Shown: positions 33,839 to 42,507, counted from the stretch's first letter. The stretch is 64,000 nt of DNA from JBNJGB01 sp051747385 (GCA_051747385.1 JBNJGB010000008.1:1-64000); one strand, 5' to 3'. Numbers and translations are program-made. The notes: generated by a model from the letters alone, not told the origin.

Positions 33839-34640
33839 GGTCCGACAGGCGGTCATCCTGGCGGCCGGGGAGGGGCGGAGGATGCGTCCCGTCACCCGGT
33901 ACACGCCGAAGCCCCTGCTGCCGTTCCTGGGCGTGCCCATGCTGGACTGGGCCGCCGCCCACCTGGTCCGGGCGGGCGTCCGGAGGGTGGCGGTGAACGC
34001 CTGGCACCTGGCCGACGCCGTCGTGCGGCACGTCGAGGACGCGCTGGCCACGCGCTGGCCGGACGTGGACTGGCACCCCTCGCGAGAGCGGGACCTCCTC
34101 GGCACGGGCGGCGCCCTGGCCCACCTGCGCGGCTGGCTGGAGGCGGGGCCGCTCCTCGTGGTCAACGCGGATGCGGTCTTCGCGCAGGACCTGCGGGAGG
34201 TGGTGCGCGCGCATGCCGGGTCTGGGGCCGACGCCACGTGGGTGGTCGGCCGGCATCCGGGCTTCGAGCACCTGCGAGTCGTGGACACGGGGGAGGACGG
34301 CCAGGTGCGCGGGATCCTGCCTGAGGCCCGCCCGGACGCGGCCGTGTTCTGCGGGATCCACGTGGCCGGCCCGGGCCTGCTGGACCACCTCCCGGACGCC
34401 CCGGCCTGCGTCATCCGCCGGGGGTATCTCCCCTGGATGGCCGAGGGAGCGGACGTCCGCGCCTTCGAGACACGCGCCTTCTGGGCCGACACCGGCACCC
34501 CCGAGCGCTACGTCGACGCCCACGCCGGGGGCCTGCGGCACGTGGAGGCGCTCCGCGCGGTCGGGGCATGGGCGCCCGCCCCGGGGATGGCGCCGAGGCG
34601 CAGAGCCGCCAAGGCGCGTAGCAACGAGGACATGCGGTAG
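33828..34640 (+). CDS. Sugar-1-phosphate nucleotidyltransferase (MurU-like)
   Basis: A 270-residue GT-A nucleotidyltransferase with the LAAGEGRRMRPVTRYTPKPLLP signature split over residues 10-31, the conserved GTGGAL segment and the NADAVF metal site. It overlaps the AmgK-like kinase gene and would take the alpha-1-phosphate that kinase makes. The C-terminal 35 residues are basic and low in conservation. A 9-bp hairpin follows the gene. Alternative: a generic mannose-1-phosphate-type transferase. Confidence 0.8.
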   Translation: MAGEVRQAVILAAGEGRRMRPVTRYTPKPLLPFLGVPMLDWAAAHLVRAGVRRVAVNAWHLADAVVRHVEDALATRWPDVDWHPSRERDLLGTGGALAHLRGWLEAGPLLVVNADAVFAQDLREVVRAHAGSGADATWVVGRHPGFEHLRVVDTGEDGQVRGILPEARPDAAVFCGIHVAGPGLLDHLPDAPACVIRRGYLPWMAEGADVRAFETRAFWADTGTPERYVDAHAGGLRHVEALRAVGAWAPAPGMAPRRRAAKARSNEDMR

Positions 34641-34649
34641 GAAGGCGTC

Positions 34650-34690
34650 CTCGCCCGCCCATGGGTCACAACTCGCCGAGAGCGGGCGAG
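34650..34690. terminator. Long-loop hairpin behind the MurU-like gene
   Basis: CTCGCCCGC (34650-34658) pairs perfectly with GCGGGCGAG (34682-34690) over a 23-base loop. The remaining bases to 34905 hold no gene that I can support. Confidence 0.45.
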
Positions 34691-34905
34691 CCGTGGACGT
34701 GCGCGGCGGTTCGGACACTGGCGCAGCGGCGTGCCGGCCGGAGCCGCTCTTTCCGGATCGGGAGCAGGTGTGTGGCGGGCTCGATGCCCACCGTCCCAGG
34801 ACACGCGCCCGACGCCGTTGAAGCCCGCGCAACGGATATGGCGGCTGGAGCCAATCGCCCACGTCCGCGCGCCCTGGCGCGAGCCCTCTGGACAGGCGCC
34901 GGGGG

Positions 34906-35673
34906 TCAGGCGACGGCGGCCTGGCGCTCGGCCTCGCGCTCGCGGAGGGTCTGCTCGGCGTGGCGGAGCATGGCCGGCGTGTCCACGTCCTGCCAGAAGC
35001 CGTCGCCGATATCGAGGACGCGCATGGTGCCGCGCTCGGCGAGGGTCTGGATGCCGTCGGAGAGGCTCGCGTCGCCCCGCTCCGAGAAGACCGCGTCCAG
35101 GGCCTCCATGAGGGCACTGGTGCAGACGAACAGGCCGGTGTCGACGGCGTCGTAGTCCACCAGACCCTTGCCGATGCGGGCGATCCGATCGCCGTCGGTC
35201 AGGACCTTCGTGGCGTCGTCCATGTCGAAGATGGACTCCAGCTTGCGGTCGACGAGCAGGGTGGCGCCGTCCGTGGGCGGGGCGTGGGCTGCGGCCAGGT
35301 GCATCACGTCCTCGTCGATGACGTGGTCCGCCATGGTCAGGACGAAGTCGCCGGGCACGTGCGGGCGGGCGGCCAGGACCGACACGCCGTTGGCCAGGTC
35401 GTAGTCGTCGTTCCGGACGAACACGACGTCGATGTGGCCTTCGAACTCCCGGACGGTCTCCTCGCGGACCTCCTCCGCGCCGTGTCCCACCACCACCACG
35501 ACCCGATCGCAGCCGGCCAGGTCCAGGTTCTCGATGGTGCGGAAGAGCAGGGGGCGTCCCGCCACGGGGGTCAGGGGCTTCAGCGTCGTCTCGTCGCTGA
35601 TGCCGCTCAGGCGCGAGCCGAAGCCGGCCGCGAGGATGACGCCGGTGCGCTGCTGGGTCGGGTCGTCGATCAT
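34906..35673 (-). CDS. Inositol-1-phosphate cytidylyltransferase-like nucleotidyltransferase
   Basis: A 255-residue nucleotidyltransferase. Beyond the general signature (VILAAGFGSRLSG, then KPLTPVAGRPLL) it carries the features of the IPCT half of the archaeal/thermophile IPCT-DIPPS enzymes: NDDYDLANGVSVLAAR, FVLTMADHVID, IFDMDDATKVL and GKGLVDYDAVDTGLFVC. IPCT makes CDP-inositol from CTP and inositol-1-phosphate. Here it is a stand-alone protein, with a DIPPS-like phosphotransferase 5 kb away. Its ATG overlaps the stop of a myo-inositol-phosphate synthase remnant (ATGA). It could instead activate another polyol phosphate or choline phosphate. Confidence 0.7.
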   Translation of the reverse strand: MIDDPTQQRTGVILAAGFGSRLSGISDETTLKPLTPVAGRPLLFRTIENLDLAGCDRVVVVVGHGAEEVREETVREFEGHIDVVFVRNDDYDLANGVSVLAARPHVPGDFVLTMADHVIDEDVMHLAAAHAPPTDGATLLVDRKLESIFDMDDATKVLTDGDRIARIGKGLVDYDAVDTGLFVCTSALMEALDAVFSERGDASLSDGIQTLAERGTMRVLDIGDGFWQDVDTPAMLRHAEQTLREREAERQAAVA

Positions 35674-36044
35674 CGAAGGGCCCCCTCGGTCGGGTGCGTC
35701 ACCGGTTGCTCGCCGCCGGGCACGCGCAGCGTGTCCTCGAGGTGCGGGTGCCGGGTGAAGGTATCGTGCCCCTGCACGTGGGCGGGCTCGACGTGGGGGC
35801 GCTCCAACGCGAGGGGGACTCGGACCCTCGCCGCCGGCACGTGGGCCCGAACCGCCCCGTCACAGGCGCCGCCGCGGTAGACATCGCAGCCCGCGAAGGC
35901 CGGGCCTTCCAGGAGCGCCATGGGCAGCCCGCGGCGGATGGCCCCGAACCCTGCGACACACGTCGTCGCGACGGCGCCCATGCCCGGTGTGAGCGCGGGC
36001 GGCCTGCCCTCGTGGGGTTCGATCTGAGGAGAAGCAGGGACCAT
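35670..36044 (-). pseudogene. Shrunken myo-inositol-1-phosphate synthase remnant
   Basis: A 124-residue frame whose first half resembles the NAD-binding start of myo-inositol-1-phosphate synthase: LTPGMGAVATTCVAGFGAIRRGL matches the family's GxGAVATTFxAGxxAxRRGLA block, and about 12 residues later FAGCDVYRGGACDGAVRA resembles the family's VFGGWDxFPDNAYEAA block. In full-length enzymes (about 360-440 residues) these blocks are about 35-40 residues further apart and most of the protein follows; here everything after is missing. It starts at 36044 and ends in an ATGA overlap with the cytidylyltransferase gene. Most likely an eroded gene held in frame; a small functional peptide cannot be excluded. 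Confidence 0.5.
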
Positions 36045-36400
36045 GGACAGCTCCGTGGAACGGTGGGCGACCCGGATTGGGAGGAGTCTGTAGTGTATTG
36101 CGGACCGAGCGAGCCCGAGACGATTTCGCCCAGATCGGCGCACGACGGTTCCGTTGGCAGCGCGGCGCGCTGCCGCGCTGGCCCGATGGGCCAGGAGAGC
36201 CGGCGACCAGAGGGAGCCGGAGGGTGGAAGCGGCCGGGATTCGCGACGGGAGCACATGCGCTACAGGCTCCTGGGAGGGTGACGGTCCAACGTCGGCGGC
36301 GAGACCCGCCCGCGCCCTCGGGTCGCGTGCTTTGGCGCGGGGCGGCTCCGTGACGAAGCCGCCGACAGTCTGTACGGAACCGCGCGCTGAGGCCAGCCCT
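36045..36400. other. Gene-free intergenic stretch with a repeat copy
   Basis: No supportable coding frame lies here. It contains the 33-bp repeat at 36175-36207 and a GC-rich hairpin (GCGCGGCGCGC followed by GCCGCGC). The rest shows no recognisable motif. Confidence 0.6.
36175..36207 (+). repeat. 33-bp intergenic repeat, copy A
   Basis: Starts GCGCTGGCCCGATGGGCCAG, a stem-loop (CTGGCCC/GGGCCAG), and continues GAGAGCCGGCGAC. It differs from copy B (59636-59668, opposite strand) at 2 of 33 positions; similarity continues weakly upstream as GCAGCGCGGCG. Confidence 0.7.
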
Positions 36401-39055
36401 TTAACCGCGCCTCCGGCGCACGGCGTCACCGAGGTGCAGGACGGCCGGCAGGAAGATCGACGAGGCGAACCAGCACAGGAGCATGCCGACCACCGCGGTC
36501 CAGCCGAAGGACAGCAGCCCGCGATGGTTGGCGAACAGGATGCCGGAGAAGCCGATGACCGTCGTGACGGTGGTCATGAACACGGCCCCGCCGGTCTCGC
36601 GGACGACCCGGCCCATGCCCCGCGCGCCCTCCTCGCGATAGCGATGGCAGATGTGCAGCGTGTCGTCCTGTCCCATGCCGAGGAGGAGCGGGAAGGTCAC
36701 CAGGTTGAAGAAGTTCGCCTTCCAGCCCAGGGCCGGCATCAGGCCCAGCAGCCAGAGGATGGCGAGGCCGACGGCGCCCACGACCGCGGTCAGGCCCGGC
36801 ATGGCGCGGAACAGGATGAGGGCGGTGAGCAGGACGGCGAGGAGCGCCAGGGTGATGACCCAGGGGGCGTCCGCCTTCACCGTGTCGAGCATCTGCGGCA
36901 TCACGTAGAGGTTCCCGGCGGTGAAGGCCGGCCCCGACGGCGTCGGGAGGACGTGGAAGGCGTCCAGGAGCTCCTTGGAGACCTCGTAGTCCGCCTTGGA
37001 GCCGTAGTTGCGGAAGATGACGAACCGGCCCAGCTTCCCCTGGGCGTCCGTGAGCTGGACGCGCACCCAGTCGGGCAGGTCCTCGACGCCGATCGGACGA
37101 TCCACCGCCAGATAGCGCTCGACCTCGTCGAGGCGCTCCCGCGTCTCGTCGGTCAGGGCCTCGCGCTTCTGTTCGATGCGGCGCCGGATGTCGCGGATGA
37201 CGACGAGCTTCTCGTCCTGCCGCTCGGGCACGAACGTGAAGATGGAGAGCACCCGGGCGAGGGTCCGGTGCATCACCTCCACGCGCTCGGGGTCGTAGGT
37301 GGCGAGGCGTGCGAGATCCGCCGGGCGCAGGGCCTCGCCCTCGACCCGCTCGCGGAGGCGCCCGAACCACTCGTCCGGCGGACGCTCGCCGCGGGGGGGG
37401 AGCTCCAGGGCCGAATCCGCGGGGACCTCCGTGGGGACGTCGCCGGCACGCAGCCGCTGCAGCTCCTTCGGTGTCAGCTCGCGGGCGGCGGTCAGGACCT
37501 GGTGGGCCCACCGCGTCTGGTCGAGGTCGTCCGTGAGGGCCACCACCGGGGCGAGGGTGTTCACGTGCCCGATGGCCTCCCTCCAGGTCTCGTCGTCGGC
37601 CTCCTCGCCGTTCGTCGGACGTGGGCCCAGGGCTTCGAAGTCGTACTCGAACCCGAGGTCCTTCACGTGGACGGAGGCCCAGGCCGTGGCCGCGACACCG
37701 AGCGCGACAACTGCGCCGGCCATGCCGAGCCCGGTCCGGCGCGAGACCGGCGGCACGTGGGGGGCGAGCCGGGGGACCCTCGGCGGCTTCCAGGGGAAGA
37801 AGCGCTCGAGCACGATCACGACGGCGGGAAGGAGCGTCCAGATGCTCGTGACGGCCAGCAGGATGCCCACGGCCGCGAGCTCGCCGAACTGGGCGAAGCC
37901 CTGGAAGTCCGCGACCATGAGCACCGCGTACACGCAGGCCGTCCCCAGCCCGCCGGCCGACGAGGACACGCCCATGGTGGACAGCGCGATGGCCAGGGCG
38001 TCGGGGCACTCCCGGCCGCGGCGGCGCTCGTGCTCGTAGCGCCCCAGGACGTGGATGCCGAAGTCGATTCCGATGCCCAGGAGCACCGCGAAGATGAAGG
38101 CGCTCACCAGGTTGAGGTAGCCGTAGCGCAGCTCGGCGTAGGCGAGGGCGGCGAGGACGGAGACCAGCAGGGGGACCATCACCAGCGGGACCGCGCGCAG
38201 CCGCCGGAAGTACAGGAGCAGGCAGAGGATCAGCACGGCGGCCGCGGCGGCGCTCCCCCGGCCGGCGTCGCCCGCGATGGTGCTCACGTCCTTGGCGCGG
38301 TCGGCGAAGGCCCCGCGGAGCTCCACGGACATCTCCGGGTGGAAGGAGGCCGGGTCCAGGGCCCCGATCTCGCCTCGGACGCCGTCGAGCAGGGAGCGGG
38401 TGAAGGAGACGTTCGTCGTGTCCGACGTGGGCCGGGCCTTGAGCATCATGAGGCGGCCCTCCTCGGCCTCGTGGTACTCCGGGAGGCGCTCGTCGAGGCC
38501 GTGCTCGTCCTTCAGCTCCTCGGCCCGGAGCTCCAGCTCGTCCTCGTCCTCCGCGTCCTCGGCGGCCTGCTCCCCGTCCAGGACGTCCTCGTCCAGGTCG
38601 AGCCTCATCTCGCCGCGCACCTCGTCCCGGATGCGCTCGATGACCCGATCCCGGAGATCCAGGAGGTCGGGGAGGTCGAGGAAGAGCAGGGCGTGATCCT
38701 CGAAGAATGTCCGATCCTGGCGAAAGATGGCCCAGCGGATGTCGTCGCGGGCGCGGAGGCGCTCGGTCAGGGCCCCGCCGAAGGCGATGTTCGCGTCGCG
38801 GGAGGGGCTCTCGATGGCCACGAGGAGGTCCGTCTGGTTGCCCATCCGCTCGGAGACTTCCTCCAGGGCCAGGACGGAGGTCGCGTCGTCCGGCAGGAGG
38901 CGCTTGAGATCCTGATCGATCTCCAGGCGGGTCATCAGGACGAGGGAGCCGGCGCCGAGGAGCAGGCCCAGGACCACGACCAGCCCGGCCCGGCGCGCCA
39001 GGAGGGCGACGAGGCGGCGGGCGGCGCGCGACGGGGCCTGGGGCTCGACGTACAA
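36401..39055 (-). CDS. RND/MMPL-family exporter (HpnN-like)
   Basis: An 884-residue integral membrane transporter with two repeats of one helix, a large periplasmic domain and five helices (sterol-sensing-like blocks such as SAFIFAVLLGIGIDFGIHVLGRYEHER and LVTFPLLLGMGQDDTLHICHRYREEG). This arrangement is typical of MMPL/HpnN proteins that move lipids to the outer membrane. The start is uncertain: GGAGG in the complement of 39062-39066 suits a TTG at 39055, while a GTG at 39061 overlaps that site. The gene diverges from the secreted lipocalin-like gene; the surrounding lipid genes suggest a lipid substrate. Confidence 0.85.
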   Translation of the reverse strand: MYVEPQAPSRAARRLVALLARRAGLVVVLGLLLGAGSLVLMTRLEIDQDLKRLLPDDATSVLALEEVSERMGNQTDLLVAIESPSRDANIAFGGALTERLRARDDIRWAIFRQDRTFFEDHALLFLDLPDLLDLRDRVIERIRDEVRGEMRLDLDEDVLDGEQAAEDAEDEDELELRAEELKDEHGLDERLPEYHEAEEGRLMMLKARPTSDTTNVSFTRSLLDGVRGEIGALDPASFHPEMSVELRGAFADRAKDVSTIAGDAGRGSAAAAAVLILCLLLYFRRLRAVPLVMVPLLVSVLAALAYAELRYGYLNLVSAFIFAVLLGIGIDFGIHVLGRYEHERRRGRECPDALAIALSTMGVSSSAGGLGTACVYAVLMVADFQGFAQFGELAAVGILLAVTSIWTLLPAVVIVLERFFPWKPPRVPRLAPHVPPVSRRTGLGMAGAVVALGVAATAWASVHVKDLGFEYDFEALGPRPTNGEEADDETWREAIGHVNTLAPVVALTDDLDQTRWAHQVLTAARELTPKELQRLRAGDVPTEVPADSALELPPRGERPPDEWFGRLRERVEGEALRPADLARLATYDPERVEVMHRTLARVLSIFTFVPERQDEKLVVIRDIRRRIEQKREALTDETRERLDEVERYLAVDRPIGVEDLPDWVRVQLTDAQGKLGRFVIFRNYGSKADYEVSKELLDAFHVLPTPSGPAFTAGNLYVMPQMLDTVKADAPWVITLALLAVLLTALILFRAMPGLTAVVGAVGLAILWLLGLMPALGWKANFFNLVTFPLLLGMGQDDTLHICHRYREEGARGMGRVVRETGGAVFMTTVTTVIGFSGILFANHRGLLSFGWTAVVGMLLCWFASSIFLPAVLHLGDAVRRRRG

Positions 39056-39187
39056 GGACACCTCCGGGGGGCGACGGGCGAACGGTATCCGAACCGGGGC
39101 GCGGGGCGTAGGATGACCTGCGCCGGGCGAGGGTACGGTAGCACCGTGCGAGACGCCACGGCCTGTTTCGCAGCGATCGGAGGACCC

Positions 39188-40282
39188 ATGGCTCGACCGT
39201 GGCTCGCGGCGATCCCAGCCGCCCTGACCCTGTGCCTCGCGTGGACACCGGCCCGCGCAGCCGACCGCACGAAGGCCTTCCGGGGGCCCGACGAGGCGGT
39301 GACGGACGCGCACCTGTCTCCGGCGCTGGCGGACGACGAGGCGGCCTGGGAGAAGCTGATCTTCGAGGCCTATTTCCCAGGCGGCGTGGAGGTGTACTGG
39401 TCCGCGCGGTTCACCAACCTGGGCCCGGGCGACGGCAAGGCGACGGTGAAGTCCCGCGTGAAGGGCGGCGATCTCGGCGCACAGGAGTCGCAGGAGAAGG
39501 CCGACGAGGGCGACTACACGGCCTCGGGCCCGCCCCCGCGGATCGAGATCGGCGATCACGCGCTGTCCGGGGGCGTCGAGCGCGTCCACGTCGAGGGCGC
39601 GGGGAAGGGCTACAGCTTCGCCCTGGACTTCGAGCCGACCGTGAAGCCCTGGCGACCGGGGGACGGCCGGGCGAGGTTCCCGCGCGGCGGCTACTACGAC
39701 GTGACCCTGGCGGTCCCGAAGGGGAAGGTGACCGGGACGATCACCGTCGACGGGAAGGCGCAGAAGGTCGAGGGCTACGGCTACGGGATGCACACGCACG
39801 GCACGCTGTCGCCCCACGAGCAGGCCAAGCGCTGGACGAAGCTGCGCACGCTGGAGGGGGACTCGGTCGTGCACATGGCCGAGTTCGTGACCCCGGACAA
39901 GCTGGGCGCCGAGACCGTCGGCTGGCTCTACATCGCCCACGACGGCCGCGTCGTGGCGGCCACGAGCGACTACGAGCAGGGCTACGGGAAGTTCGGGAAG
40001 GACGCGGAGGGAGGCCCCGGCTACGAGGTGCCCCGGACCCTCGTCCTGCGGACGGAGGACGGCGGGGACAAGGTCGTGCTGGCCATGGAGGGGCGCGGCC
40101 GGTACGACAGGACCGACGAGCTGGAGCGGATGAGCAAGCTGGAGCGCCTGGTCGTCAAGCGCTTCGCCTGGCCCATCCGCTACGCGTGGAAGGCCCGCTG
40201 GCGCCTGAAGACCGAGGGCGAGCCCCCGGTGGAGGCCGAAGGAGACGAGATGCGCTTCGAGATCACCCACCTGAACCCGTGA
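39188..40282 (+). CDS. Secreted CrtC/AttH-type lipocalin-like protein
   Basis: A 364-residue protein with a signal peptide (residues 1-24, ending ARA). The body has the two-lipocalin Svf1/AttH/CrtC pattern: EKLIFEAYFPGG near the start, a central VEGYGYGMHTHGTLSPHEQAKRWTKL region corresponding to the family's GxGYxDHNWG block, then HMAEFVTP and late beta-strands with EMRFEITHL. Such proteins bind or modify hydrophobic compounds (carotenoids, lipids). Its stop overlaps the start of the CDP-alcohol phosphotransferase gene (GTGA), which links it to lipid synthesis. Enzymatic activity is not shown by sequence. Confidence 0.65.
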   Translation: MARPWLAAIPAALTLCLAWTPARAADRTKAFRGPDEAVTDAHLSPALADDEAAWEKLIFEAYFPGGVEVYWSARFTNLGPGDGKATVKSRVKGGDLGAQESQEKADEGDYTASGPPPRIEIGDHALSGGVERVHVEGAGKGYSFALDFEPTVKPWRPGDGRARFPRGGYYDVTLAVPKGKVTGTITVDGKAQKVEGYGYGMHTHGTLSPHEQAKRWTKLRTLEGDSVVHMAEFVTPDKLGAETVGWLYIAHDGRVVAATSDYEQGYGKFGKDAEGGPGYEVPRTLVLRTEDGGDKVVLAMEGRGRYDRTDELERMSKLERLVVKRFAWPIRYAWKARWRLKTEGEPPVEAEGDEMRFEITHLNP

Positions 40283-41421
40283 CCGCCGCCGCCACCGTGT
40301 TCGAGACGATCGGGGCGACGGCGCCCCTGGTGATCCTGCCCGCCGAGGACGGCCCGCGGGTCGTCGGCCTGCCGGCCCGCGAGCGAAACGCCCGGGTGGT
40401 GGAGCGCGTGAAGGCCGAGGAGGGCGGTCGGCAGGATCTGGAGGCGGCCGCGGCGGATCGGCCGACGCTCGTGGTGCCTCCCGACGTCACGTTCACGCCG
40501 GCGCTCGTGGAGGCCTTGCCGACGCCGGACCGGGCCGTGCGCGTGGAGGCCGGGGAGGGTGGCCCCGCGCTCGTGTGGGGGCCTGCCGGGGCGGTGCGCG
40601 AGGCGCTGGACTCCGCCGCCGGGCTTCCGCGGTGGGAGGCCCCTGCCGGCGCCGTCCTTCCGCTGAGCGACGACGAGGCCCGCCGAGCCGCGCGCGACGC
40701 GTTGCTCCGACAGGCGCAGAAGCCGACAGACGGCGTGGTGAGCCGGAACCTCAACCGCCCCGTGAGCCGGTTCTTCAGCCGGATCTTCCTGGGGCTGGGC
40801 ATGAACCCGGATCACGCCAGCGTCGTGAGCCTGACCATCGGCCTCGCGTGCGCATGGTTCGCCGCCCAGGAGGGCTGGTGGACCATGGCCCTCGCGGGGT
40901 TGTTGTTCCAGACGGCCTCGGCGTTCGACGGGGTCGACGGCGAGATGGCCCGCGTGCGCCTCGCGGAGTCGCCGCGCGGCGCCTGGATCGACACGGCCGT
41001 GGACAACGTCACCTACGTGGCGTGCCTCGTCGGCGTGACCATCGGCTGGATCCGCGAGGACCCCGGCACGTTCGGCCTGGCGCTCGCGGGCGTCGTCCTG
41101 GTGGGCGTGCCCGCGGTGCTCGGGATGCTCGTGCGCTTCGTGCGGCGGTACGGGGAGGGCTCCCTGGTCTTCGTGGACCGCACCGTGGCCCGCGCCGCCG
41201 AGGCGACGGGCCGGCCGAGCCTCCGCCTGGCGCGCCTGTTCTTCCTCGCCCTCCGGCGCGACGTGTTCGCGCTGCTCTTCTTCTTCGTGAGCCTCACGGG
41301 GAGCCGCGCCGCCGTCCCCGCCATGGTGGCCGTGGGCCTGGCCGGCGCCCTGCTGACCTTCGGCTGGCACCGCCGGCGCCTGGTGGACGCTGCTCGGGAC
41401 CTCGCGGCGGAGGCCCCGTAG
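40279..41421 (+). CDS. DIPPS-like CDP-alcohol phosphotransferase
   Basis: A 380-residue membrane enzyme from a GTG start in the overlap with the preceding gene. The C-terminal two thirds carry the complete CDP-alcohol phosphotransferase motif DGVDGEMARVRLAESPRGAW followed by Asp residues at the standard spacing, and about six membrane helices. Just before it stands KPTDGVVSRNLNRPVSRFFS, which is typical of the di-myo-inositol-phosphate-phosphate synthase half of IPCT-DIPPS enzymes. The N-terminal about 140 residues look like a degenerate nucleotidyltransferase or regulatory domain (no intact nucleotide motif). Likely product: an inositol- or polyol-containing phosphodiester or phospholipid. 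The active cytidylyltransferase would be the separate protein at 34906-35673. Confidence 0.72.
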   Translation: MTAAATVFETIGATAPLVILPAEDGPRVVGLPARERNARVVERVKAEEGGRQDLEAAAADRPTLVVPPDVTFTPALVEALPTPDRAVRVEAGEGGPALVWGPAGAVREALDSAAGLPRWEAPAGAVLPLSDDEARRAARDALLRQAQKPTDGVVSRNLNRPVSRFFSRIFLGLGMNPDHASVVSLTIGLACAWFAAQEGWWTMALAGLLFQTASAFDGVDGEMARVRLAESPRGAWIDTAVDNVTYVACLVGVTIGWIREDPGTFGLALAGVVLVGVPAVLGMLVRFVRRYGEGSLVFVDRTVARAAEATGRPSLRLARLFFLALRRDVFALLFFFVSLTGSRAAVPAMVAVGLAGALLTFGWHRRRLVDAARDLAAEAP

Positions 41422-41444
41422 CGACTCACTCCGCCGCGAGGTCC
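41397..41444. terminator. 15-bp perfect hairpin around the stop codon
   Basis: GGACCTCGCGGCGGA (41397-41411) pairs without mismatch with TCCGCCGCGAGGTCC (41430-41444). The loop of 18 bases holds the TAG stop (41419-41421). Lies between convergent genes and should stop transcription from the left. Confidence 0.65.
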
Positions 41445-41543
41445 ACCGCGCACTTGGAAGGACGGGTTCCGAGCGATGTGCTCGGTCAGCCGTCCGGGCC
41501 GAAGCAGCAGGCTCGCGCGCTGGGTCGTGCAGGTGCCCGAGGC

Positions 41544-42308
41544 TCAGGAGCGCGCCCAGAGGCTGCGCTCCTGCAGGAGGGCCTTCAGGACCGAGGGGCG
41601 ATCCGTGATCAGGCCGTCGACGCCCAGGTCCAGCAGCCGGCGCATCTCGTCGGCGTCGTTCACCGTCCACACGTGGACCTGGAGGTCCCGGCGATGGGCT
41701 GCGCGCACGAAGCGGGACGTCACGACGGGGATCCCCTTGTGGCGGACGGGGACCTGCGCGCAGTCGGCCGCGAAACGGCCGGTCGGCAGGCCGAGGGAGC
41801 ACCCCACGAGCCGCAGCACCTCCCGCGGGCCCATGGAGGTGCACAGCCGCGGGCCGAGCCGGCGTCGCATCCGGCGGAGGCGGTGGTCGGAGAACGAGCC
41901 GACGCACACCCGGTCGAGGGCGTCGTGGCGCTCGAGGATCGCCGCCAGGGGCTCGACCGCGGCGTCGCTCTTGGGGTCGATGTTGATCCGCGCGTCCGGG
42001 AGGGTGGACAGGAGGTCCTCGAGGCGCGGGATCGGCTCGGTGCCGCCCACGCGAGCGCGCCGCACCTCGGACCAGGGCAGGTCCGCCACGCGGCCCGTCC
42101 GATCGGTGACCCGGTCCAGCACGTCGTCGTGGAAGGCGAGCAGTACGCCGTCGGAGGTGAGGTGGGCGTCCGTCTCCAGGTAGCGGAAGCCGAGGCGGAA
42201 GGCCGCCTCGAAGGCCGCCAGGGTGTTCTCGGGCGCCTCCTCGGCTCCTCCGCGGTGGGCGAAGGCGAGGACGCCGGTGTGGTCCAGGAAGGGATGTCGC
42301 GGGGCCAT
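41544..42308 (-). CDS. Glycerophosphodiester phosphodiesterase
   Basis: A 254-residue GDPD-family TIM-barrel enzyme that releases glycerol-3-phosphate and an alcohol from deacylated phospholipids. Catalytic and metal motifs: AHRGGAEEAPENTLAAF (His18, Arg19), YLETDAHLTSDG and FHDD. The C-terminal VHVWTVNDADEMRRLLDLGVDGLITDRP block is complete. No signal peptide, so cytoplasmic. It stands next to genes for CDP-alcohol phosphotransferases and may recycle head groups. Confidence 0.92.
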   Translation of the reverse strand: MAPRHPFLDHTGVLAFAHRGGAEEAPENTLAAFEAAFRLGFRYLETDAHLTSDGVLLAFHDDVLDRVTDRTGRVADLPWSEVRRARVGGTEPIPRLEDLLSTLPDARINIDPKSDAAVEPLAAILERHDALDRVCVGSFSDHRLRRMRRRLGPRLCTSMGPREVLRLVGCSLGLPTGRFAADCAQVPVRHKGIPVVTSRFVRAAHRRDLQVHVWTVNDADEMRRLLDLGVDGLITDRPSVLKALLQERSLWARS

Positions 42309-42507
42309 CTGTCACCTCGCCCGGGCCGGGGGCGCGTACCCGACCCGAAGCTCGCCTGCTCGCCGGGGGCGCTCCTAACCTGGGAGCGTGGGCCCTCGTT
42401 CATCGGCCGGCGGGCCCGCCCGACCCGTCCCGCGGGTCGTTCCCCCTCAGCATCGAAAGGGTTGCCGTCATGGTGGAGCCTTGGAACGTGAAGGGCCAGG
42501 CGGCGTC

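Noticed and set aside
34661..35155. Possible plus-strand gene between the two nucleotidyltransferase genes
   Set aside because: No ribosome site, no homology, and most of it is antisense to the cytidylyltransferase-like gene.
36077..39187. Long upstream extension of the lipocalin-like gene
   Set aside because: It runs antisense to the RND exporter; the real start at 39188 has a proper signal peptide.
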